Assembly (NCBI GenBank): GCA_023228285.1
Contig: JALOBM010000035.1
Coordinates: forward strand, 1-23,176
DNA: 23,176 nt
Reading direction: 5' to 3'
Source of the DNA: Candidatus Cloacimonadota bacterium
Lineage (GTDB): Bacteria > Cloacimonadota > Cloacimonadia > Cloacimonadales > Cloacimonadaceae
The position numbers were made by a program, and so were the translations under genes. Below are positions 1-6,655 of this stretch, in pieces. Numbering within the stretch: the first letter of the stretch is position 1; each line of letters opens with the position of its first letter. Below the pieces are notes generated by a model, which had not been told where the DNA came from, made no database searches, and worked only from the letters and a program-made list of their open reading frames with translations.

Positions 1-192
1 ATTCCTCCTCTGGTTTATCGATACTTGAACCTGATATTATCGGGTTATCATCGAGTGAACACAGGATGATAACGGCTTGATATCAGCTTCAACACTGCAT
101 AGGGCAAAGGGAATGAGGAGCATGATTCAAAAGCTCCCTTAGGTCGTTGTGGCAACTCGCAGATTACCACACCATGCTTGACATGACACTAG
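1..192 (-). repeat. Structured intergenic repeat, copy 1
   Basis: The reverse complement of this stretch matches 6479-6655 almost base for base. Two gaps are visible: copy 1 has about 12 extra bases near 147-165, and there are a few point differences. The core is an imperfect palindrome in which GTTATCATC faces GATGATAAC and CTGATAT faces ATATCAG. The element lies directly 3' of the RodZ-like gene, whose TAG stop falls inside its first bases. The far end coincides with the window edge, so the element may continue outside. There are no convincing coding features in this stretch. It could be a non-autonomous mobile element, a REP/MITE-like sequence or a structured 3' UTR. The repeat itself is certain; the function is unknown. 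Confidence 0.9.
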
Positions 193-803
193 TGAATCGG
201 GACGTTTACGGGGCTTTCCCCCAGGATATTGCCGATATAATCAGTGGTATCCGCAGCAATGTGAAAAGTATGATTGTCACTTGTTATCACGTTGCTTTGG
301 GGAATGCTTTCACTCAATATGCGCATTCTAATCCGGAGGCTATCACGCGTTACCAGCGGTTCGTCCTCTACCGGTTCGCTTTGCTGAGGCTTATCTTCCC
401 TGCTAAAGAAATCCGGTGTTTTGAGCCAACCCTGCCGATATCCCTGAAATAGGATTGAGCCCAAAATAGCCACAATAACCACTATTCCCACAGTCCAGAG
501 GAAGTTTGTGGAGAGCATTATCTTCTTTTCTTTCACTACTTTGCTGGGCTTGAACTCCTTTTTGGTGTTTGCCGGCATCATCACCCGGAATTCCTGCATC
601 ACGGCGTCCAAATCGGCTTCCAGATAGCGGGCATAGTTGTAAACCAATACTTTTACAAAGCCATAATGACCCAAGTCGAACAGCCGGTTTTCTTCTAATG
701 CGCGAATCTGAGCTTCTCCGATGCGGATATCCTCCCAGATTTGGGCATAGTCTATCCCCTTGGCTTTTCTGGTCTCCTGAAGATACTTGCCTAGATTTTC
801 CAT
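189..803 (-). CDS. RodZ-like helix-turn-helix membrane protein, probably truncated at the C-terminus
   Basis: This 204-residue protein has the RodZ layout. An N-terminal HTH_25-type domain (about residues 1-70, with LGKYLQETRKAKG and the YGFVKVLVYNYARYLEAD helix) is followed by a basic linker and one membrane helix near residues 99-120. A short periplasmic tail follows. RodZ proteins link the MreB cytoskeleton to the elongation machinery, with the HTH domain in the cytoplasm. The start ATG overlaps the end of dapF by 13 nt, so translation is probably coupled and the gene is the last of the M20-dapB-dapF operon. Family members are often near 300 residues with a C-terminal DUF4115 domain. Here the tail is short, and the TAG stop lies within the first bases of repeat copy 1, which suggests the end was replaced by the repeat. 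Family assignment is firm; truncation is inferred. Confidence 0.8.
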   Translation of the reverse strand: MENLGKYLQETRKAKGIDYAQIWEDIRIGEAQIRALEENRLFDLGHYGFVKVLVYNYARYLEADLDAVMQEFRVMMPANTKKEFKPSKVVKEKKIMLSTNFLWTVGIVVIVAILGSILFQGYRQGWLKTPDFFSREDKPQQSEPVEDEPLVTRDSLRIRMRILSESIPQSNVITSDNHTFHIAADTTDYIGNILGESPVNVPIH

Positions 804-1570
804 GGATAGCTTCCCCGAAAGGACTCCGCAACCGTACCGGAAAGCAGGAGGCTGCCGTCACAAAGGTAATCAATCTGCAGCTCACCGCCCGGAACTTCCA
901 CATCCACTTTGCTATCGAGAATACCGCGCTGGATGCCAGCAAAAACCGAGGATGCGGCTCCGGTTCCACATGCCAAAGTAGGTCCGCAGGCATGTTCCCA
1001 TATCTTCATCTGAATTCTGGCTCGGTTGCACACCTTGATAAAATGAGCATTTACGGGCTTTTCGAAGGCAGGATGGTTTTCCAGTATAGTGCCATATTTC
1101 AGATGAGGATCGTCCTCCAGGCTATCTACAAACACCACATAATGCGGATTACCGATGTTCACAAGGTCACCGGTAAATTGCTCCACTGGATAGCCCTTGC
1201 GTAGTAGCCTGGCTTTACCCAGATTCACCGTAACCTTCTCCCCATCTCGCCGGGCATGCTTTAATCCGGAATCGGTAAGGATATCCAAGTCGCAATTACC
1301 GGTTTTTTGCATCATCAGAGAAGACACACAGCGCAGAGCGCTGCCACACATTTCCGCTAAAGACCCGTCGTTATTGAAGATTGTCATCCGGGCGTCTGCT
1401 TCCAGGCATGGAGACATTAGCACCAAACCATCGGCTCCCACTCCAAAATGACGCTCGCAGACAGCAATAGCCAAAGCATGAAAATCGACCTCAGATAATG
1501 ATTGTTCAAAAACATCCAACACTACAAAGTCATTGCCCTGAGCTTGCATCTTGATGAAAGGGATCAGCAT
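791..1570 (-). CDS. dapF: Diaminopimelate epimerase
   Basis: Cytoplasmic PLP-independent epimerase that converts LL- to meso-diaminopimelate for peptidoglycan and lysine. The 259 residues form the usual two half-domains. The family signature NNDGS..AEMCG carries the first catalytic Cys (Cys75), and LACGTGA carries the second (Cys201). The QGNDFVVLD motif is present near the N-terminus. The start ATG sits in the ATGCTGA overlap with the end of dapB (7 nt shared), and the 3' end overlaps the RodZ-like gene. Oddities: the usual CGNGxR reads CGSALR, and the usual E-R-G-x-G-E-T before the second Cys reads EHACGPT, so an Arg and a Glu that normally flank the substrate are replaced by His and Pro. 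Both thiols remain. A diverged DapF is most likely; another epimerase of the same fold is possible. Confidence 0.9.
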   Translation of the reverse strand: MLIPFIKMQAQGNDFVVLDVFEQSLSEVDFHALAIAVCERHFGVGADGLVLMSPCLEADARMTIFNNDGSLAEMCGSALRCVSSLMMQKTGNCDLDILTDSGLKHARRDGEKVTVNLGKARLLRKGYPVEQFTGDLVNIGNPHYVVFVDSLEDDPHLKYGTILENHPAFEKPVNAHFIKVCNRARIQMKIWEHACGPTLACGTGAASSVFAGIQRGILDSKVDVEVPGGELQIDYLCDGSLLLSGTVAESFRGSYPWKI

Positions 1571-2310
1571 AGTATATCCGCTATCAGATCCTTAAAGTTA
1601 AATACACCTTTTTTCCCGGCAATCCATTTTGCCGCCTGTAAAGCACCCAAAGCGAAGGTTGCACGGGATCGCACTACGTGGCTTAGCTCAATGGTATCTG
1701 CCTCGCTGTCGAAAGCCAAGACATGAGTCCCAGGTATCTTTCCGCCCCGCATACTGGCAAAATGAAGCTCATCTGCTTCCGGGCGCCGTTCCAGCCTGTC
1801 CCAAACCACCTTGCTCTTGCGGGAGCTATTATCCAGGATCAGTTTCGCCAATTCCACCGCCGTGCCGGAAGGGCTATCCGCTTTCTGAGCATGATGTTGC
1901 TCCCATGCCAGAAGGTCGTAATCGTCAAATTTGTCCATCAGCTTCACTGCATCTGCGATCAATCTGGAAAACAGGTTCATCCCCAAAGAGAAGTTTGCGC
2001 CATAAACCATGCCGATGCCGCTGGCTTTTGCTTTTTCCATGATGCGAGGCAATTCCTGATGCCACCCAGTGGTACCGATCACACAGGTCTGCCTCAGTTC
2101 GATCAGCCGTTCCAAATTGTTCAACACCACGGATGGATGGCTGAATTCGATGGCAACATCTGCGTTATTCAGGCTTTCCGGGCTTATTTCTCGCACAGCG
2201 CCATCCCAGGCTGGATCGATAATACCTACTACTTCAAAGCCCTTGTCCGGAGCCAACTGATGGAGCATTCTGCCCATCTTGCCATAACCGATCAGGCAGA
2301 TTGTGTTCAT
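1564..2310 (-). CDS. dapB: 4-hydroxy-tetrahydrodipicolinate reductase
   Basis: NAD(P)H-dependent reductase of the diaminopimelate pathway, acting in the cytoplasm. The 248-residue protein opens with a Rossmann nucleotide motif, IGYGKMG (residues 7-13). It has the GTTGW loop near residue 79, GANFSLGMN near 104, and the family signature EQHHAQKADSPSGTA with His139, His140 and Lys143 in the expected catalytic positions. Length is close to the family norm (about 240-270). It lies 3 nt downstream of the M20 peptidase stop and overlaps dapF by 7 nt, so the three are almost certainly co-transcribed. No dapA or aspartate-kinase gene is in the window. Confidence 0.95.
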   Translation of the reverse strand: MNTICLIGYGKMGRMLHQLAPDKGFEVVGIIDPAWDGAVREISPESLNNADVAIEFSHPSVVLNNLERLIELRQTCVIGTTGWHQELPRIMEKAKASGIGMVYGANFSLGMNLFSRLIADAVKLMDKFDDYDLLAWEQHHAQKADSPSGTAVELAKLILDNSSRKSKVVWDRLERRPEADELHFASMRGGKIPGTHVLAFDSEADTIELSHVVRSRATFALGALQAAKWIAGKKGVFNFKDLIADILC

Positions 2311-2313
2311 TGT

Positions 2314-3432
2314 TTAGCCTTCGCTATATACACGTACCAATTCCTCGATGAAGGCAGTACCCTTTAGCAACTGGTCGGTTTTTATGTTTTCATGAACTGT
2401 GTGAACTTTATCCATCCCCGTTCCGGTAATGACCATCGGGAGACCCGTGGCAAAGATGATGTTAGCATCGCTGCCGCCGCCGCCAACTGTAGGTTGGCAG
2501 GAGATATTCAGCTTTTGCAAGGCTTTTTTGGTCAAGATTACTATGGGATCGTTTTCGCCCACTCTGAAGGCTTCGTACTCTTTTTCGCAAGTATATTCCA
2601 GCCGAGCACCCTGCTCCGCATACCGTGCTATGGTGCTCTCCAGGGCATGATGGATATCTTTACATACACGTTCTAATTTTCCAGGATTGTGGCTGCGAGC
2701 TTCACCATAGAGGAAAACCTTGTTGGGAACCACATTCGTGGCTTCACCGCCATTGATAATACCCAGATTGCAGGTGGTCTCAAAATCTATCCTGCCCATG
2801 GGCATGGCGGCAATGGCTTCAGAAGCTATCCGGATGGCATTCAACCCTTTTTCCGGTTCGACTCCCGCATGAGCCTCCACACCGTGAACAACCGCTTTAT
2901 ACGAGTTCTGTGCAGGAGCGCCGATCAAAAGCTCGCCAACCTGATGAGAATCCAAGGCAAAACCAAAGGCAGATTTTAGGCGGCTCTTGTCGAAACCTTT
3001 GGCCCCCAAAAGACCGATTTCCTCGCTAACGGTAAAGAGAATCTCCACCGGAGCATGATCCATGCCGCTTTCAACAATACGCTTTAGACCTATGATTATC
3101 TCCGCTACGCCGGATTTATCATCGCTGCCCAGGATGGTAATTCCGTCGCTGTAGATTGTTCCATTCTCAATTCTTGGTTTTACTCCGTTTCCGGGCTTTA
3201 CTGTATCCAAGTGAGCGCAGAATAAAATTGGAGGTTTATCTATGTTTCCGGGAAGATATGCATAGATGTTTCCGGCATTTCCCCCCGTCTTTTTGTGGCA
3301 ATCGTCTTCTTCTACTTTTGCACCAATGCTTTCCAGATCCTTTTTGACTGTGTCTGCCATTGCCCTCTCATTCAGTGATTCGCTATCAATGCGCACCAAT
3401 TGCATAAAATAGCTGATAACATCATTTTGCAT
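2314..3432 (-). CDS. M20-family metallopeptidase (PepT-like)
   Basis: 372-residue zinc-dependent peptidase or deacylase of the M20 family. Expected motifs are in order: CAHLDTV (His74, Asp76), GSDDKSG (Asp104/105), TVSEEIG with the catalytic and metal-binding Glu137/Glu138, a DSHQVGE aspartate, the lid/dimerisation domain (roughly residues 175-280), and a C-terminal VHENI histidine. The overall look is that of PepT-like aminopeptidases. I chose the ATG at 3430-3432 because GAGGT lies 5 nt upstream and a promoter sits just above it. The longer frame reaching 3498 would begin upstream of that promoter. It is first in an operon with dapB and dapF. Since DapE is also an M20 enzyme, a role as acyl-diaminopimelate deacylase is possible but unproven; tripeptidase activity is the conservative reading. 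Confidence 0.88.
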   Translation of the reverse strand: MQNDVISYFMQLVRIDSESLNERAMADTVKKDLESIGAKVEEDDCHKKTGGNAGNIYAYLPGNIDKPPILFCAHLDTVKPGNGVKPRIENGTIYSDGITILGSDDKSGVAEIIIGLKRIVESGMDHAPVEILFTVSEEIGLLGAKGFDKSRLKSAFGFALDSHQVGELLIGAPAQNSYKAVVHGVEAHAGVEPEKGLNAIRIASEAIAAMPMGRIDFETTCNLGIINGGEATNVVPNKVFLYGEARSHNPGKLERVCKDIHHALESTIARYAEQGARLEYTCEKEYEAFRVGENDPIVILTKKALQKLNISCQPTVGGGGSDANIIFATGLPMVITGTGMDKVHTVHENIKTDQLLKGTAFIEELVRVYSEG

Positions 3433-3462
3433 TGCGGACCTCGTTCCAGTTTTCAATTTTTT

Positions 3463-3492
3463 GCAATATTGTGAGTCCCTCAGATTTGTCAA
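3463..3492 (-). promoter_or_regulatory. Sigma70-type promoter of the M20-dapB-dapF-rodZ operon
   Basis: On the minus strand a perfect TTGACA (3487-3492) is followed after 18 nt by TATTGC (3463-3468), a 4/6 match to TATAAT. Transcription would start near 3456, leaving a leader of about 25 nt before the ATG at 3432. This supports the shorter start of the M20 gene. It is a prediction from consensus only. Confidence 0.55.
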
Positions 3493-3984
3493 CTGCAAAT
3501 CTTCACTGAGGCGATTAACTTACTTTTTTACTATATTTCTTACACTTCGCTGTTTTCTGATTATGTTAACTGGTATAGTCTAAATGCTGCTAATGATGGA
3601 ATCATCCTTTCCTTTGGGGCAATTGCCGCGATCGCTCGACTGGGAGTACAGACCACATCTTTAGTAGCCATCTTCGGTGCTGCTACTCTAGACGGCGGTC
3701 TTGAGTTTGTGTCGGAACTGAAGAAGCAGATCGATGCCCCATTACAATCCACTTTTTGCGGCAGGTTTTAAGTGTATCAAGCATTCTTTAATTCAAAAGA
3801 AGACGATCTGCCAACCGATGATTGGAAATCCCCGGACATGGTGTGGAAAAATACACTAACTACCAAACCCTTTGGATTGATCAGCGCAAACCTGCTATTT
3901 GAAATGCGCTACGACAAAGAACAAGTACACGAAATGCAATGGAAACAAATGCTGGGTCTTGGCCCTAGCTATAATTTATTCTAA
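3475..3984 (+). pseudogene. Broken reading frame ending in an outer-membrane-barrel-like C-terminus
   Basis: One plus-strand frame is open from 3475 to 3984 except for a single TAA at 3769-3771, and has no ATG at its beginning. The part before the stop includes a hydrophobic stretch (ILSFGAIAAIARLGV) that I do not recognise. The part after it (3772-3984, 70 residues if begun at GTG) ends in LLFEMRYDKEQV, MQWKQMLGLG and an aromatic terminus. This pattern is like the last strands of outer-membrane beta-barrel proteins of the DUF3078/DUF481 type. The most likely reading is the remains of one or two decayed genes. The beta-barrel resemblance is an inference from pattern, and there is no recognisable start signal. 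Confidence 0.4.
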
Positions 3985-4169
3985 ACGTCCACTATTACAC
4001 CGGAGCTTCGGAAAGCTCCGATACAATCGGAATCCTCCATTACGGTGGGACAAGTACCCATAGCCCCGATGAATTTCACGAAATGCAGATATTCATTGAC
4101 AGAATGGGTACTGACGCAAAGCATAGCAGAATAATTGTTACATACATTAGTTACAGGACACGGGAGTAG
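3975..4169 (+). pseudogene. Orphan open frame, possible C-terminal gene fragment
   Basis: A 64-codon frame open from just after a TAA at 3972-3974 to TAG at 4167-4169. It overlaps the end of the previous remnant by 10 nt in another frame. It has no start codon near its beginning; the first ATG is at residue 37. Its composition is protein-like (HYGGTSTHSPDEF, then SRIIVTYISYRTRE at the end) and it stops 5 nt before the fetA start. This suggests the 3' tail of a former gene of that operon. I do not recognise the family. It could also be chance. Confidence 0.3.
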
Positions 4170-4174
4170 TCCAA

Positions 4175-4828
4175 ATGCTGGAAATCGACATCAAACGTCT
4201 ATATTACGGCGATAAAACGCTGCTATCTGACATCAGGCTCAGTGTGAAAGTATCGGAACGGATTCTGATCGTGGGACCTACAGGTGTGGGTAAAAGTTCA
4301 TTGTTGAACACTTTGAATCTGATGAATCAGAATTATGAAGGCAGCATTCTGTACGAAGGCAAAGATCTTCGGGAGTACCCTCCTTTTGAGCTACGCAGCC
4401 AAATCTGCATGGTGATGCAAGAGCCCTATCTGGGTGAAGGAACCGTGCAGGATATATTGCTGGAACCGCTGTGGTTCCACTCCAACCGATCCCACAGAAG
4501 CGAGGAGCGCAGAGAGCGTATGTTGGGTCTGTTTCAGAACTTTCGTTTGCCTGAAAGCCATCTTACAAAGCAAGCCGAACAGCTATCCGGCGGAGAGAAG
4601 CAGCGAATTGCCCTGGTGAGAACCTTGCTGTTGAATCCCAAGATACTTTTGCTGGACGAAATTAGCTCTGCTTTGGATCAGAATACGTCCGGGATTATCT
4701 CGGACTGCATATTCAAGCACTATCCCGGCGCAGTAATTGCGATCTCCCACGATCCATTGTGGCATGCCCGTTGGGACCGAAACTGGACTTTGAAAGACGG
4801 CATGGTCATCGATAACAAGGAGCTGTGA
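4175..4828 (+). CDS. fetA: ABC transporter ATP-binding protein (FetA-like)
   Basis: 217-residue ATPase subunit with a complete set of ABC motifs: Walker A GPTGVGKS (residues 34-41), Q-loop Gln82, signature LSGGE (137-141), Walker B ILLLDE ending at Asp161-Glu162, and the H-loop His192. The stop TGA is immediately followed by the ATG of a UPF0014/FetB-type permease, the standard partner of FetA. In E. coli FetAB is reported to help export iron and to raise peroxide resistance, so metal export is the best guess. Substrate cannot be read from the sequence. No strong promoter or Shine-Dalgarno was found directly upstream, where only gene debris lies. Confidence 0.85.
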   Translation: MLEIDIKRLYYGDKTLLSDIRLSVKVSERILIVGPTGVGKSSLLNTLNLMNQNYEGSILYEGKDLREYPPFELRSQICMVMQEPYLGEGTVQDILLEPLWFHSNRSHRSEERRERMLGLFQNFRLPESHLTKQAEQLSGGEKQRIALVRTLLLNPKILLLDEISSALDQNTSGIISDCIFKHYPGAVIAISHDPLWHARWDRNWTLKDGMVIDNKEL

Positions 4829-5599
4829 ATGGATATCTCATATCTTGGATTAGGATTTGCCCTGCTGCTTTTGATCTTCCCGATCCTGATCTTTATTCAG
4901 TTGAAATTGAAGCTGATCGGTCAGCTTTTCAGTTCCTTCGGCAGAATGATTGTACAATTGAGCTTGATGGGAGTCTGGCTGGAATTCCTCTTCACTCAAA
5001 GGATCTCCTGGCTCACACTGCTGTGGATGCTGGTAATGGTCTCAAACGCAGTTTTCACCTTGCGAAGTAGGCTCAAATTTCAGCGTCGCATCTTGTTACC
5101 CATCTTTGCTACCGCACTGTTAAGCACCAGTTTAGTGGTGATGCCATGGATCCTGATCATGGTGATTCGCCCCGAACCCATTTTCTCTCCGGAGTTCGCC
5201 ATCCCCATTTACGGTATGATTCTGGGCAACAGCATGAACAGCTTGGCTTTGGCTATGGAGCGTTTTGAAAGCGGACTTACCGACAACTGGAAGGCATATT
5301 ACACCCGCCTTAGTCTGGGAGCGACACTCTGGGAAGCAGCTTTGCCTACCTTTCGCAAGGCTATGCATGCTTCCTTGTTGCCGCAATTGCTTTCTGTAGC
5401 CTCCATGGGCGTCGTTAGTCTTCCTGGGATGATGACCGGCCAGATCCTGGGAGGAGCTTCACCCTTGGTGGCCATCAAGTATCAGATGATGATAATGATT
5501 GCCATTTTCAGCGGAGTCTGCCTCACAGATTATCTGGGCATCAGGCTTTACTTACGCAAGCGTTTCGATAAATACTATCTGCCCCTGGAGGAAATATGA
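4829..5599 (+). CDS. fetB: UPF0014/FetB-type ABC transporter permease
   Basis: 256-residue inner-membrane protein with about seven hydrophobic segments and the hallmarks of UPF0014: IPIYGMILGNSMNS in the middle, SLGAT, and the highly conserved VVSLPGMMTGQILGG followed by AIKYQ. These line up well with E. coli FetB as I remember it. It begins directly after the fetA stop and ends in an ATGA overlap with the next gene, so the three genes are translated together. It probably forms the membrane channel of the FetAB-like exporter. Substrate (iron or another metal) is inferred from the family. Confidence 0.9.
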   Translation: MDISYLGLGFALLLLIFPILIFIQLKLKLIGQLFSSFGRMIVQLSLMGVWLEFLFTQRISWLTLLWMLVMVSNAVFTLRSRLKFQRRILLPIFATALLSTSLVVMPWILIMVIRPEPIFSPEFAIPIYGMILGNSMNSLALAMERFESGLTDNWKAYYTRLSLGATLWEAALPTFRKAMHASLLPQLLSVASMGVVSLPGMMTGQILGGASPLVAIKYQMMIMIAIFSGVCLTDYLGIRLYLRKRFDKYYLPLEEI

Positions 5600-5997
5600 C
5601 AAGCACAATCAAACTTCCCGCTCCCACTCACATGGCTGTGGTCTCCACTATCAAAAATAACCGTTCCAGTCTGCGGCCAATGACCATGATCAACCAAAAT
5701 GGCAGGCTTTATTTTGCTACCGGCAGTCAAGATGCCAAAGTAGCTCAGATCAAAGCTAATCCACAGGTGGAGTGTCTTGTGTTGCAAAGTGATGCGCGGG
5801 GTAACGGTTACTTTCGGATCGCCGGCAATCTGGAGATTATTACAGACCTCTCCGTAAAGAAATCCGTAGCGGATTTTGCCCCCTTTATTTATCAATATTG
5901 GAAGGACGCTTCCGATGCAGACTATGTGTTGTACGAACTTTTCGTAGATAGCTGTCGCTATTTGGATCCTGGAGCAAACTGGGAAACAAGAGTGTAA
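5596..5997 (+). CDS. Pyridoxamine 5'-phosphate oxidase family protein
   Basis: 133-residue split-barrel flavin-binding type protein. The N-terminal part has the THMAVVSTI strand and LRPMTMI, then GRLYFATG, AQIKANPQVECLVL and GNGYFRIAGNLEI, a pattern typical of the small PNPOx-like or general-stress-protein-26 group. Such proteins bind FMN or a related cofactor and usually reduce small molecules; few have known substrates. It overlaps fetB by 4 nt (ATGA). Its pairing with a FetAB-like exporter might hint at a flavin- or metal-linked stress response, but that is speculation. It is too short to be a classical PdxH. Confidence 0.82.
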   Translation: MTSTIKLPAPTHMAVVSTIKNNRSSLRPMTMINQNGRLYFATGSQDAKVAQIKANPQVECLVLQSDARGNGYFRIAGNLEIITDLSVKKSVADFAPFIYQYWKDASDADYVLYELFVDSCRYLDPGANWETRV

Positions 5998-6005
5998 GTA
6001 AGGCT

Positions 6006-6227
6006 GTGTTATATCTTATCTTGAGCGTTCTGTGCTCGGTGTTGATCGCGAACTTTCTAATGCTGTTGGGTCGCAGAGAATCGCTGTATATGATGCCGGT
6101 ATTTTGGGGCAACTACTTCGTAGCGGCACTGTCTAGCGCTAACCGCCTGCATCCCGGTGTTATCCTAGCTTTTGACATCAACAGCAAGCGAAGCCCTGGA
6201 ATACTTTCGCTTCAACAATTGCCCTGA
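6006..6227 (+). pseudogene. N-terminal fragment of a drug/metabolite-type (EamA-like) transporter
   Basis: Starting at GTG 6006, 8 nt after the previous stop, the frame encodes a first membrane helix (LYLILSVLCSVLIANFLML) and the beginning of a second (FWGNYFVAAL). This is the usual opening of DMT/EamA permeases, which run to about 280-300 residues with ten helices. After roughly residue 45 the sequence loses this character, and the frame ends at 6227 inside sequence that encodes a receiver domain in another frame. I read it as the stump of a transporter gene cut by a deletion or rearrangement near 6140-6170. It was probably once the fourth gene of the fetAB operon. Confidence 0.6.
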
Positions 6228-6447
6228 TCTCCTGATCACAGATATCGTAATGCTTGGGATGAACGGTATGGAATTGGTGGAGGAAGTCAAGAAACTGCAG
6301 CCTGCTCAAAAGATCCTGGTTATGTCTGGATACACTGATGACATAGTCCTTAGTAATGGTCTACTGGGAAACACAATACCCTTCATACCCAAACCATTTA
6401 CTGCCAGCCAGATCAGTCCCGTTATACGCCAAATCCTGGATCAATAG
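6172..6447 (+). pseudogene. C-terminal fragment of a response-regulator receiver domain
   Basis: The 91-codon frame carries the second two-thirds of a CheY-like receiver: SEALEYF helix, the phospho-acceptor aspartate in LLITDIVM, GMELVEEVKKLQP, the conserved Thr/Ser region VMSGYTDD, and the Lys of IPKPF. The N-terminal strand and the acidic pair that bind magnesium are missing, and a stop codon lies just upstream in frame. The only start available is TTG. The style (VMSGYTDD, then a terminal helix and stop) is that of receiver domains at the end of hybrid histidine kinases. Without the acidic pocket it should not accept phosphate, so I regard it as a remnant. Confidence 0.7.
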
Positions 6448-6478
6448 AGTGTTACCTTGCATCCATCAGCGGTAGCTT

Positions 6479-6655
6479 CTAGTGTCATGTCAAGCTTGGA
6501 GTACCACAACGACCAAAGGGAGCTTTTGAATCATTCTCCTCATTCCCTTTGTTCTATGCAGTGTTGAAGCTGATATCAAGCCGTTATCATCCTGTGTTCA
6601 CTCGATGATAACCCGATAATATCAGGTTCAAGTATCGATAATCCAGAGGAGGAAT
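6479..6655 (+). repeat. Structured intergenic repeat, copy 2
   Basis: Inverted relative to copy 1 and about 90% identical over most of its length. It has one symmetry axis: TTGAA/TTCAA (6564-6568 with 6627-6631), CTGATAT/ATATCAG (6570-6576 with 6619-6625) and GTTATCATC/GATGATAAC (6583-6591 with 6604-6612) all pair around the same centre. A 6+6 nt internal loop and a 12 nt apical loop separate the stems. Further out, ATTCTCCTC (6533-6541) can pair with GAGGAGGAAT (6646-6655). It begins 31 nt after the stop of the receiver remnant. Function is unknown. Confidence 0.9.

Noticed and set aside
403..993. Long minus-strand reading frame of 196 codons overlapping dapF and the RodZ-like gene
   Set aside because: Composition and lack of family motifs mark it as an out-of-frame shadow of two clearly recognised genes.
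569..1204. Plus-strand reading frame of 211 codons opposite dapF
   Set aside because: Antisense to a conserved gene, no Shine-Dalgarno and no recognisable motif.
4007..4020. Hairpin CGGAGCTT..AAGCTCCG before fetA as a terminator
   Set aside because: The stem (4001-4020) is good, but no U tract follows and it lies inside an open frame; I could not decide between a terminator and chance.
6564..6631. Repeat palindrome as an integron attC site
   Set aside because: The inner arms read GTTATCATC/GATGATAAC, which do not fit the GTTRRRY/RYYYAAC core sites, and no integrase or cassette array is present.
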